Origin: Chrysomallon squamiferum
Lineage: Eukaryota; Mollusca; Gastropoda; Neomphalida; Peltospiridae
Direction of reading: 5' to 3'
Length of the DNA: 64,000 bases
Assembly (NCBI GenBank): GCA_012295275.1
Contig: CM022674.1
Location: forward strand, 13,704,864-13,768,863
Shown here: piece after piece, positions 40,001-47,227 of the stretch
Layout: every line of letters begins with the position of its first letter
Position numbering within the stretch: position 1 is the stretch's first letter
Notes under the pieces: generated by a model
Databases searched by the model: none
What the model was told of the DNA's origin: nothing
Seen by the model: the letters and a program-made list of their open reading frames with translations, nothing else
Position numbers and translations under genes: made by a program

Positions 40001-41640
40001 TGCTGTACGAAGTCGGCCACTTTAAGTCCACTGGCAAAGATCGATTCTTCTTTCCTCTTGAACGAATCAGTTTTTGTAATTTTGATTTCTCTCGGAGCTT
40101 TCGCAAGCTCGTTGACTTTCTTTTTCAACTCGAGGTGATCAGTCGACTCTGACCCTCGGCGTTCTTGAGCATTCGGAGCTACCCCTCGCTCAAAGTCGAA
40201 TTTCAGTCGCTCAAACTGCTCAGAACTCATCTTGCGGGAGACAGCGGTTTTCCTTTCTATTGCGATCTGCCGAGGAGAATCTAAACTTGAAGCTTTATCG
40301 AATAAAAGGTTTTTTTGTTTAGCAGCGAGTGCTCCTGATTTGACAGCACCTGCAGTTGAAGCAGCCCCTCCAGTCTGAACCTTCTGAGCAAAACGTTTTG
40401 TGTCTTTGCTGTTGTTTTTGAGAACAGGGACGTTTCTGCTTTCTTGTGACGTCTGTTTTCGCAGCTGAACATCGTCCTTTTTCACAAATGCAGCTTTTTC
40501 TGTTTTGTTTTCTGCTGAGGACTTCACTCTCTGTACTGGAATCTCTCTCACCTTTTCATCACTCTTGTTCTGTTGAGTAGACACAAAGTTACTTAAAATA
40601 TTTCTTGCATTTTTCTTTTCCAGCCATCCAGTAGGTTCTAAAATATCTTTAGAGCTACTAATGTGAGTTGTTGTGTTTGTTTTTGCTGACCACGGTATTG
40701 GTCCATCAATTGACCGTTTCGGGCTCATGTTAACTTTATGAGCCGAATCTGATTTAGAATCTGTCCCATTTGTTTTAGCACTGCCTTCTGTCACCAAAAC
40801 CTGCCCGTAATAAGGCTGGTTTTCTGAGTTATCCTTCTTTGAAAAGAACTCTCTAGAGGAAATGGCACTTGGATTGCTATCTGAACTGGCAGCAGAATGC
40901 TCAATGGGTATTTCAACCCTACTGCTTTCAGATTTACGACTAGATGGAAAGTATTTTGGTTTGGCATTGCAGACAAAACGAGGACTGCTGCTACCAGAAC
41001 TTCTCGGACTTGATTCAGCAGAGTTCCTTGAGACACTCCTAGACGAGGATCCACAAAGAAAATCTATCTGTTCTGATGACAACTGATTTAGATTTAACCT
41101 TGGCACACGAGCATCACCTGAATCAACTGATGTCCTTGTCCTCGTGGACTTTAGTTCCACAAACGTCTGCCGTGTTTCTGAACTCTTCTGCTTGCTGTCA
41201 GCAGACGTCTGCTCATTCTTGCTGGTCCTGTATCTCGAGGTCAGACTTTCACTGGGGTCTTGTTTTCTGGCAGCATCCAAAGAGCTGCCTAGAGACCTTG
41301 AAGTTCTTTTTGATGCCTTTGGTGATGATGGTGATGATGATGATAATGAGGATGATTTTGATGATAAGTGTACAATTTGTATTCCTTGTGTTTCACGTTT
41401 GTCATAAGGTTTCTGAATGCCTGTGTCTGTTGTTGTGGTGGTGGTTGTATTTGACTGTTTTTCAGTTTTGGACGAATCAAATTTTGCCTTCAGGTCTTTG
41501 ACATTGGCAGGTTTTAGAGGTGTGTGGATGCTAGCGCGAGTTGCTGTTGATGATGTTGTAGTTGTGGTCATACGACTCTTGTTCTGGGTCACTGTGACAC
41601 CAGTACTTTTAAGTTGAACTCCAAACGGATTTTTCTCCAT
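16803..41640 (-). CDS. Ephexin-subfamily Rho guanine nucleotide exchange factor (NGEF/ARHGEF5/15/16/19/26-like), complete, 21 coding exons
   Basis: Predicted spliced CDS (minus strand, 5' to 3'): 41640-39804, 39370-39319, 34922-34802, 34084-33703, 33151-32899, 31496-31411, 30814-30763, 30098-29957, 29337-29196, 28236-28177, 26919-26741, 26211-26155, 25447-25269, 24525-24373, 23081-22880, 21470-21381, 20914-20742, 20123-19938, 19535-19456, 19095-18991, 16972-16803. All junctions are GT-AG, every phase agrees, and the sum is 4701 nt (1566 residues). Approximate domains: disordered Ser/Thr-rich N-terminus (1-790), proline-rich part with two PPLPPR motifs (798-881), LYQFY motif (997-1001), DH (1118-1312), PH (1330-1475) and SH3 (1478-1533). 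The DH-PH-SH3 order and diagnostic strings (LPMQRITRLPLL, VVKRCNDGAKKM, YEDWDCPQ, GERGWFP) identify the ephexin subfamily. These cytoplasmic proteins load GTP on RhoA/Rac/Cdc42-type GTPases, some of them downstream of Eph receptors. The length matches long members such as ARHGEF5, not short NGEF. The ATG has a good context (GTTACCATGG) and an in-frame upstream TAA. Substrate choice cannot be read from sequence. Confidence 0.92.
17152..18980. other. RhoGEF intron 20, AT-rich with simple repeats
   Basis: Contains ATA triplets, a T-rich pyrimidine block (17.95-18.15 kb), a TA tract of about 85 bp (18530-18614) and a TTA tract. No exon was seen. Confidence 0.7.
18530..18614. repeat. (TA)n microsatellite with GATA interruptions
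   Basis: Mostly TA dinucleotides with a few AGATA interruptions. Confidence 0.9.
18991..19095 (-). CDS. RhoGEF coding exon 20: first half of SH3
   Basis: 105 nt encoding DCPQGQCVRKYTAREPDELS and LEESDVVNVYKKISD, the RT-loop half of the SH3 domain. The ALYDY-like position reads VRKYTA. Confidence 0.95.
19456..19535 (-). CDS. RhoGEF coding exon 19: PH C-terminal helix
   Basis: 80 nt encoding SDRTRWIDAVNPV and HERIYEDW. It holds the invariant Trp of the PH C-terminal helix and the start of the ephexin string YEDWDCPQ, completed in the next exon. Confidence 0.95.
19938..20123 (-). CDS. RhoGEF coding exon 18: PH domain middle
   Basis: 186 nt encoding TMFMVTDYCQRNTLHAESID, a loop, and KSLFLMVILENHEKKQVEMV. 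It covers later PH strands before the C-terminal helix. Confidence 0.93.
20742..20914 (-). CDS. RhoGEF coding exon 17: PH domain first strands
   Basis: 173 nt encoding EIPLVSSSRFLVKQGELTRI, then FRGPTKHTIWLFLFNDILLV and KKKG. It covers PH strands beta1 to beta4, with the family-typical FLFND. Confidence 0.95.
21381..21470 (-). CDS. RhoGEF coding exon 16: DH-PH junction
   Basis: 90 nt, phase 0 at both ends, encoding VVKRCNDGAKKMQQTEQM and NHFDFKVK. VVKxCNxGAxxMxxTEQM is the diagnostic ephexin linker between DH and PH. Confidence 0.95.
21478..22022. repeat. AT-rich minisatellite, units of about 25-34 bp
   Basis: About 18 copies of a unit built on CACAACCTAATAAAATATTT with variable TTATTTCATT insertions. 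It lies entirely within the RhoGEF intron between coding exons 15 and 16 and starts a few bases from the exon 16 acceptor. Confidence 0.9.
22365..22862. repeat. 30-31 bp minisatellite next to the DH exon
   Basis: About 16 copies of a 30-31 bp unit containing CTACTTTCAGTTTCGTTACT, alternating between two subtypes (CATTTAGGT and CACTTTGGA endings). It ends about 17 bp from the donor of coding exon 15. The open frames through it are repeat translations. Confidence 0.93.
22880..23081 (-). CDS. RhoGEF coding exon 15: DH conserved region 3
   Basis: 202 nt encoding KRTEYVEAVRRLEQNPQCQ, LPMSSFLLLPMQRITRLPLL and the helix to ALQCLNR. The LPMQRITRLPLL string is the catalytic CR3 helix of ephexins. The exon is bounded on both sides by minisatellites only tens of bases from its splice sites. 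Confidence 0.96.
23090..24300. repeat. 1.2-kb degenerate minisatellite (GTAAAATACAGAATTTA type)
   Basis: Dozens of copies of GTAAAATACAGAATTTAGA, alternating with the palindromic TAGATCTATAATAT spacer. It fills the intron between coding exons 14 and 15. Unit length varies from about 22 to 35 bp and divergence rises toward 24.2 kb. Confidence 0.88.
24373..24525 (-). CDS. RhoGEF coding exon 14: middle of DH domain
   Basis: 153 nt encoding FLYDLEVRWQESCLMTNICD, HSEENFDPYVRYTSNQVFQ and ERTLELLK, matching CR2 of Dbl-family DH domains (FxPYxxY-type). Confidence 0.95.
25269..25447 (-). CDS. RhoGEF coding exon 13: DH conserved region 1
   Basis: 179 nt encoding AMFEIITSEASYLKSLNILI, the CR1 helix that contacts the GTPase switch regions (the Glu of TSEASY is the usual contact residue), then LSKxER-like VTKRERQVLFSNIGAIRD. 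Confidence 0.95.
26155..26211 (-). CDS. RhoGEF coding exon 12: entry into DH domain
   Basis: 57 nt encoding VKSSGTLDKIDEQERKIQE. The conserved QERKIQE leads into the first DH helix. It is phase 0 at both ends. Confidence 0.9.
26585..26663. repeat. (TC)n(AC)n microsatellite
   Basis: About 28 TC units followed by about 11 AC units, in the intron between coding exons 11 and 12. Confidence 0.95.
26741..26919 (-). CDS. RhoGEF coding exon 11: pre-DH linker
   Basis: 179 nt encoding GAGIYEDVQHVAKEAEPAK, an acidic Ser-rich stretch, then LHRALWCEMPE. The LWxExPEV-type string before the DH domain is characteristic of ephexins. The donor directly follows GAG. Confidence 0.88.
26925..28170. other. RhoGEF intron 10, AT-rich
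   Basis: Contains ATTC repeats (27.42-27.58 kb) and a GTGTGCATG-rich stretch (27.72-27.85 kb). No exon was seen. Confidence 0.6.
28177..28236 (-). CDS. RhoGEF coding exon 10: short Lys-rich linker
   Basis: 60 nt encoding KLRTDKQSKSSKKGKQKKK. It is supported mainly by exact phase agreement with both neighbours and by splice signals (acceptor GCAAACAG, donor GGTTAGT). It could be alternatively spliced; skipping it keeps the frame because its length is a multiple of three. Confidence 0.7.
29196..29337 (-). CDS. RhoGEF coding exon 9: LYQFY autoinhibitory-type motif
   Basis: 142 nt encoding DDDQVYGQLGQ and ESEPLYQFYNKDYIRTSRK. The L-Y-Q-x-Y motif before the DH domain is a hallmark of the Tim/ephexin subfamily. 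There a short helix containing these tyrosines packs on the DH domain and inhibits it until phosphorylation by Src-type kinases. Donor CTG followed by GTAAGT. Confidence 0.9.
29879..29922. repeat. (TG)n microsatellite
   Basis: About 22 TG units, 35 bp from the donor end of RhoGEF coding exon 8. Confidence 0.95.
29957..30098 (-). CDS. RhoGEF coding exon 8
   Basis: 142 nt encoding a Ser/Thr-rich run, then SSYIYQDAESWCSYPL and EDSGLYLEL. Donor CTG followed by GTAACC, acceptor CATTTTAG. Confidence 0.82.
30130..30735. repeat. AT-rich tandem repeat, units of about 55-65 bp
   Basis: Around nine degenerate copies of a unit combining AAAGAATTAATGTATATTAA with TTTTGTTTTTAAAAAG, in the intron between coding exons 7 and 8. 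Confidence 0.75.
30763..30814 (-). CDS. RhoGEF coding exon 7
   Basis: 52 nt encoding EPYMDYDPASAGTLAKK with a split Ser codon; acceptor TTTATTTCAG, donor GTATGT. The tyrosines in EPYMDYD lie in a phosphotyrosine-like context. Confidence 0.82.
31411..31496 (-). CDS. RhoGEF coding exon 6
   Basis: 86 nt encoding RASILKKGSYLYGQEMKTDD and a short acidic tail; acceptor CTTTTTTTAG, donor GGTAAAT. A minisatellite with a unit of about 105 bp lies directly upstream in transcription order. Confidence 0.82.
31508..31915. repeat. Tandem repeat, unit about 100-110 bp, four copies
   Basis: The string TAGATAAAAATATTAGTAT recurs near 31508, 31618, 31722 and 31821, with TTCTATTAAATATTGTAAAT inside each unit. 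It lies in the intron just upstream of coding exon 6 in transcription order. Confidence 0.85.
32899..33151 (-). CDS. RhoGEF coding exon 5: proline-rich SH3-ligand region
   Basis: 253 nt encoding TSPPPLPPPMP followed by two PPLPPR motifs (PPLPPRST and PPLPPRNV). This is the most GC-rich part of the gene. These motifs are classical SH3 ligands and could bind the protein's own C-terminal SH3 or outside partners (inference). Donor GTAAGT. Confidence 0.9.
33703..34084 (-). CDS. RhoGEF coding exon 4: acidic and Lys-rich region
   Basis: 382 nt. It begins with acidic NHSEGDEDWETDSNS, continues through VEDENLYEEAGFSDNDDE, a polybasic KKKLKKKKKVKD run, and later TDSDADTVDEAFIDDADK. Donor CAA followed by GTACGT, acceptor TTTTTTTAACAG. 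The frame is confirmed by the next exon. Confidence 0.85.
34802..34922 (-). CDS. RhoGEF coding exon 3
   Basis: 121 nt encoding a basic, Ser-rich segment that includes KQKGVKKPSFKV and RLSQRSLSTSDLQENPE. RxLSxS-type sites could be phosphorylated by basophilic kinases (inference). Confidence 0.85.
34930..35628. repeat. Higher-order triplet array, unit about 200 bp
   Basis: TAA/GAT/GTT triplets organised into three successive units of about 200 bp (the TGACGAAGATGATAATGATA segment recurs near 35141, 35346 and 35546), ending in a pure TAA tract. It begins a few bases from the acceptor of RhoGEF coding exon 3. Confidence 0.85.
36765..36905. repeat. 48-bp tandem repeat, three copies
   Basis: ATGACAGTTTTTGTTTTAAA followed by GTAACAATGTATATTAAATG is repeated three times with almost no divergence. 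Confidence 0.85.
38453..38660 (+). repeat. Dispersed 210-bp repeat, copy 1 (inverted to copy 2)
   Basis: This segment and 46450-46662 are reverse complements over about 208 bp with roughly 90% identity by eye (shared strings include CTAATCTCACATCAAACAAT-type sequence and ACATTTAGGACCATCCTG). It has no coding capacity, so it is probably a non-autonomous interspersed element. Confidence 0.85.
39319..39370 (-). CDS. RhoGEF coding exon 2
   Basis: 52 nt, acceptor TTTTTTTCAG, donor GTATGG; encodes ETEEFDNNLDNPASISR. Phases fit both neighbours. Confidence 0.8.
39804..41640 (-). CDS. RhoGEF coding exon 1: long disordered N-terminus
   Basis: 612 codons plus one base, beginning MEKNPFGVQLKSTGVTV. It is rich in Ser, Thr, Lys and Arg, with many RSxS/SPR-type kinase sites (for example SSPRSSGSSSPRF) and no folded domain recognised. 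Near its end come the tyrosines of ENEYLEVSDGDGSD and EGIYEFVPDMNPC, which sit in acidic, phosphotyrosine-like contexts. A lineage-specific long first exon is typical of invertebrate and ARHGEF5-like ephexins. The donor is G followed by GTGAGT, phase 1. Confidence 0.9.
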
Positions 41641-41698
41641 GGTAACGACCTCTTCAGTTAATTCAACTTAATTGATTTCATCATCAAAGCAATTTTAC
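41641..41698 (-). other. RhoGEF 5' UTR portion of the first coding exon
   Basis: The acceptor GTTTCAG ends at 41699, followed by 58 nt of leader before the ATG. An in-frame TAA sits in this leader (AATTAAGTTG), so the protein cannot start further upstream in this exon. The first transcribed exon must lie further right. Confidence 0.75.
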
Positions 41699-42480
41699 CT
41701 GAAACATTAAAAACAATGGTACATTTTTTTTTCTTTTAAAATGCAGTATTTTAAAAACATTTTGCTATAATTTAACTTTTATGGCAAAATTCTTACCATT
41801 GTTTTAAAGATAGAGAAATTTTTCAGAATGTTTCACAATAAATTGAATAATTTTCCAAATAACTGACCAATGTAAAAAATGTAAAAAAAAAAAAAAAAAA
41901 AAAACACAATTTCATATATTTTGTGCAAATTAGAATGTTTTTAATAATGTTTTTATGTCAAAGAAATTTTAAAAGATTCCAAAAATATAAATGTTTTCAA
42001 TTAAGTCAAAACAAATTTTTTTAATAAGTTTTACCATTCTTAAATAAATTGTTCTTTTTCTACTGTTTTATGTAATTTAAAATTTTCAAATGTTTGTAAA
42101 TAATTTCACCAACATTTAAATTTTCTATCAATGCATTCATTACATACATGAAATTCTTTCTGTATTATCATTCAGTAAAGTTTGTTACCTATGTAACAAG
42201 ATAACAGAATACCAAACTATGAGATGAAAAACTAACAATATCTCCATATAATGTTAATTTATCTATTTCTTTCTTTAAATTATGAACACAAACCCATAAA
42301 CAGACACACCCACAAATATACTCTCAAACACACACACACACACACACACATATTTAAAATCATTTACAATTCAGGTACTTAAATAAAATATCATCTCTCT
42401 CTCAAATATGCTGAATGTGATTTAACTATGTATGCACATATATGTGTATATAGACACAGACTACATACACTACAATCACA

Positions 42481-42545
42481 CACAAATTCATATATACATA
42501 TACACACAAGCACATATAGAAATAAATACACACACACACACAGAA

Positions 42546-42597
<52 letters not shown>

Positions 42598-42600
42598 ACA
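42481..42600. repeat. (CA)n microsatellite
   Basis: Interrupted CA runs, longest at about 42555-42592. Confidence 0.92.
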
Positions 42601-43350
42601 TTCAGACACATACATAACAATAAACAAGAACTAAACATTTTTTTTAAATTACCCCTAACAATTACAACAAACTGAATACACCTGAATTTAAAACTGTGGT
42701 CACAATATTTATTTTTACCCAAAACTATTAAACAGTTTGAGTCTGACACGCACACAGAAATTAGCTGCTTTCACTGCATTAATTAACAATACATTTATGT
42801 ACAGGCATGACTGTAAGAAAGCTACACTTACAAATATATCTCTTCATTTTAACTTAAATCAGGACACACTGTGTATCTAACTGTGTGACATTTAGTCAAC
42901 TGTCAGATTTTATTTGGCATTCCATACCTATTACTGTCATGTCTATAACACGACATAGATGTCAAGTAGGGGATATATATGCTATAACTGTATCTTATAT
43001 ATATATGTATATATATATATGTAATGTCACTGATAAATTTAATGTTATTTTCAGGTCTGTGGGTGTGTATTACCTAGTTCACTGAAATGATATTATAATA
43101 TAATCAATCTTTAACAGTGCACAGTTGTATGTAGATGTGATATACAGTCTTATGTAGAAATATTTCTTTTCTTTTTCTTTTCTTTTAAAATTAAAAATGA
43201 TAAACTTAAAGGTGGAATCTTTTAAATGAGATACCAATATTTACAATCCGTATTGGATGTACTTGTCGTATTTATTTTTAATAATTTTAAATCATATGTA
43301 ATTTTAATTTTTTGTTATTTAGCTGATACACATTTTATCATTTTCTTTTA

Positions 43351-43354
<4 letters not shown>

Positions 43355-43402
<48 letters not shown>
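43355..43402. repeat. (CA)n microsatellite
   Basis: About 24 perfect CA units. Confidence 0.95.
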
Positions 43403-43404
<2 letters not shown>

Positions 43405-43999
43405 GAAAACATATATAAACTTGCATTTATCACATTTCAGCTATTTATTAATAAATAATATAACAAGTTCATTTCATTTCCATCACTTACTAATAAAACA
43501 AAATTATATTTAATTCAATAAATCTTAAGTTACTGATGTTGCAGCCAAGACAGGAAAACATTAATACAGTTCCCCAGTCAAGGGAGATAAGTGGCAGTAT
43601 TTTTCAAAACAAATAAATGGATCATTGATATATATATTAAATGGACAGCCAAGCAAAGAAATGCAATTTGCTGAAAAATGGGAAAAACGTTAAAATACAA
43701 ATTACTTTATTATCTGTCTACAGTGGATGGATCCTGGATGATTTTTACAGTGAATGACTGATCAAGTTTTTTGCTTTGGTAAGAAAATCACACTGGCGAC
43801 CAATTCCAATAACAAAATTTCAAAACTTCTTTTGTAAAGGTCTAGAGAAAAGAAATGAAGAAACGTTTTCTTACTTTTCTTTTTATCTTTCTGTCTCTTT
43901 TCTTTTTGTTGTTGTTGTTGTTGTTGTTGTTGTAACTATTGCTGTTTTGTTCTTTAACATGTACTCCACAAATGATTAATCTATTACAGTGCACATTTT

Positions 44000-44165
44000 T
44001 ATGTGACCCTGTATCAACTGAGAGGAAGCATGATGCTGGGCACGTGCCTCAGGGAAGGAAAAGGCAACTGCCATGCAAAATTTGAGTAACTCTGGGGAAA
44101 ATGAACTTAGGAGTCTCCATGTGCCCAAGAAGAAGAAATGATGTCATCATGAGACAGACTATAAT
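44000..44165. repeat. Possible decayed non-LTR or other repeat with (AAG)n tail
   Basis: A GC-richer island reading GGAAAAGGCAACTGCCATGC, then GTGCCCAAGAAGAAGAAATG. Ending in an AAG microsatellite after a conserved-looking body is typical of 3' ends of some non-LTR elements or SINEs. No coding remnant was seen, so this is a guess. Confidence 0.3.
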
Positions 44166-44800
44166 TCTTTCTCTTAACAGCAGTGGTTTTTATAATAATA
44201 CATACATACACACTACCTTTGATAAACCATTCTTAGAGCAAAAGCAAAATTTGTGAAATTCCTTATTCCTAAATACATACACAATTAGCCAGTTAATAAA
44301 TCAAAGCCTACAGCTAGGTTTATTTTAAGAATTTCAAACAAACAGACAAGCTTCCACAGAACATATCTACAGATGGTCTGAGTCATACTTGGCAAGCAAA
44401 ATGGATGATTTATATCATGTAAATTGGATAAATTAAAGACCAACTAGCCTGTGAGAATAAGCAATTAGCAAAATGGGATTTTTTTTATATATATACCTTC
44501 TCGTATTACAAAGAAAAACACAAGACAGATATAAACACATAAAATACCCACCTAGACGCAAACACATAACCTACTAATACACATACACACACACGGACAC
44601 ATACACACAGACACCTACACACAAGCACAAAGACAAACACATAACCTAATACACGTACACAAACCAAACACACAAACATACATCTACAAACACTACAATC
44701 ACACACAAATACATATACACATATACACACAAGCACATATAGATATATAGATATACACATGCATACAAACACACATACATAAAGAGTAACGTACTAAGAC

Positions 44801-45180
44801 AGACATTTTATAATTTTTAATACAAGACTACAAACACACATATACACATAGACACAGAGTAGCATACTAAGACAAGGAAACAATATGACAGACATTTTAT
44901 AATTGTTAATACAAGACTACAAACACATATATACACATAGACACAGAGTAGCATACTAAGACAAGGAAACAATATGACAGACATTTTATAATTGTTAATA
45001 TAAGACTACAAACACACATATACACACAGACACAGAGTAGCATACTAAGACAAGGAAACAATATGACAGACATTTTATAATTGTTAATGTAAGACTACAA
45101 ACACATATATACACTAACACAGAGAGTAGCATACTAGACAAGGAAACAATATGACAGACATTTTATAATTGTTAATATAA
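44801..45180. repeat. 89-bp minisatellite, about 4.3 copies
   Basis: The start AGACATTTTATAATTGTTAA recurs at 44801 (variant), 44890, 44979, 45068 and 45156, giving a period of 88-89 bp. Units are nearly identical, which indicates recent amplification. The array ends abruptly at 45180 in unrelated sequence. Confidence 0.95.
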
Positions 45181-45492
45181 GACCACAGCCTCCTGTGGGA
45201 AGTCAGGCGTATCTGTGACAAGTGAAGCATGACATTTCCTAGATAAAAGTGATGAAGACAGGGTGACTCACTTGAGAAAAGTTGCACGATGACAGGTTTT
45301 ATGATTTTCTCTTTGTTTGCTTTGTACAATCTGCCCAGACATTTTACATACAGTTTATTAACAGACAGTCATTTAAAATAATTTATAATTCACATGCTTT
45401 GATAAAACATCATCGCTCTCTCAAATATCCTGAATGTGATTTAACTATGTGTATCTATGTATATAGGTATGTATGTATGTGAAAGTATATAG

Positions 45493-45503
45493 TGTGTGTG
45501 TGT

Positions 45504-45547
<44 letters not shown>
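45493..45547. repeat. (GT)n microsatellite
   Basis: GT runs with a few interruptions, followed by TA-rich repeats to about 45650. Confidence 0.92.
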
Positions 45548-45548
<1 letters not shown>

Positions 45549-46149
45549 CTGTGTGTTAGTATATGTATTGCATGGAAATGTGTGTGAGTGCAGGAGGTAT
45601 ATTTGTAAATATATATGTATGAATGATAATATATATATATATATATATATATCTGTATTATGTGTATGTTATGTTGTGTGTATATGTTTGTGTGTGTATA
45701 TATGCGAAAGGTGTTCTGGGATTCACATACATATATAGACACATACACTTGTGCTCATAAATACACATATAAGACACATGCACAAAATAAATAAATGTAT
45801 ATGTAAGACTGCAACTCTTTCATTTCTCTAAAGAAAAAAGATCACAAATCTAAATCATGTCTGTTCAATTCGTACAGTAACTACACAAACACAAGTGCAA
45901 TCAAAACTGAGTGAAGTGGAAAACTTAAATCAATTGAGATTGCTACTTTAAACAGGTCAGTATATAAACTGCTGTAACCAAGGCAACACAATTAAAAGGA
46001 GGTGAACAAGAGTTATGTGTGAATGGACTGACACACTTTTTTTTACCACTAACCTAATAACAAACTAACCTAAAATAAACTTCCATATTGTCTTAGAACC
46101 TTAAAGTTGAAATGTAATTGGAGTAAATAAAATTAAAATTATGTAACAT

Positions 46150-46337
46150 GGGTTCGACAGTAGTTCAGGGGTTAGAGTTATCACTTAAGTTAAGAGGTAA
46201 TATGCTGTAAGTGTATGATCAGCACTTTTCAGAGTAAATGCTGGCCTATTTCCCATTCCAACCAGGGCCTAATGATTGGTTTAACAAAAACACGTTTTCC
46301 TGCCCATGGGAAGATGTTCATAAAAGTAGTCTTGGGG

Positions 46338-46339
<2 letters not shown>
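46150..46339 (+). mobile_element. Decayed tRNA-derived SINE, gastropod type
   Basis: An A-box-like TAGTTCAGGGGTTAGAG near 46161 is followed by a degenerate B-box-like region. After these comes a body reading TGGCCTATTTCCCATTCCAA (46242-46261), then CCTGCCCATGGGAAGATG and TTCATAAAAG. From memory this body corresponds to the gastropod SINE with a TGGGCTATTTCTCGTTCCAG core. The element abuts a GT microsatellite, as SINE tails often do. Confidence 0.65.

Positions 46340-46401
<62 letters not shown>
46340..46401. repeat. (GT)n microsatellite at SINE 3' end
   Basis: About 31 perfect GT units directly after the SINE body. Confidence 0.95.
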
Positions 46402-46402
<1 letters not shown>

Positions 46403-46449
46403 ACATCTAGGTAATTTAAAGTAAAACATAGTATGTACAAAATACTTGT

Positions 46450-46662
46450 TCCCTGAAATCACATAGGAAAACAAACATTGTTGAATATTACATGTATACA
46501 TGCAGGATGGTCCTAAATGTGAAATGCTTCATGTACATTACGTTGCAAAATACTATTGTTTGATGTGAGATTAGTGAAATCTCTATAATCTGGTATCAGA
46601 TTTTGTAAGTCAGGTCTCTGGTATTGTAAAAATACTATAGCCTAGTATCAAATTTAGTAAAC
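46450..46662 (-). repeat. Dispersed 210-bp repeat, copy 2
   Basis: Reverse-complement partner of 38453-38660. Differences are scattered substitutions, and both ends of the homology stop at comparable points (GTTTACTAAATTTG at one end, near TTTTCCTATGTGATTT at the other). Confidence 0.85.
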
Positions 46663-47139
46663 ATATTAGTTTGTAGTAAAAGATGTATTGTTGATTAGAA
46701 GTATTTTTTCTTTTAGTTCTTCTTTTTTGTTATGTATATGTGTCTGAATGTGTGTGTGTGTGTGTGTGTTATATGTATAAATGTAGGTATGTGTGAGAGT
46801 GTTTGTGTGTCTATGTATTATGTTTTTGTATGTGTATATAGGTGTCAAATAATATTTTTGTATTTGTTGTACATATGTGTCAAATAAATTTTTTGCATTT
46901 GTTGTACATATGTGCCAATGTATACATGTATGTATATATGTATGTGTATATGTTCTGTATAATACTAACTCAAACTTAAATGTATATGTCAATATCTGTA
47001 ACCTTGACTAAGCTCACTATACATAGCTGTATCAATCTTCAATATTACAATAATTATTAGGTTATTATTTTAACTATCTATCATTCAACAACTATAAATT
47101 AATGGTAACATATACATTAACTGTATCAAGCTATGATTG

Positions 47140-47142
<3 letters not shown>

Positions 47143-47225
<83 letters not shown>
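47143..47225. repeat. (GA)n microsatellite
   Basis: About 41 perfect GA units, similar in length to the one at 0.44 kb. Confidence 0.95.

Positions 47226-47227
<2 letters not shown>

Noticed and set aside
39807-41617. Several frames on the + strand and other minus frames inside the large exon
   Set aside because: They are shadows of the 612-codon RhoGEF exon, which has a Kozak-like start and phase-matched splicing.
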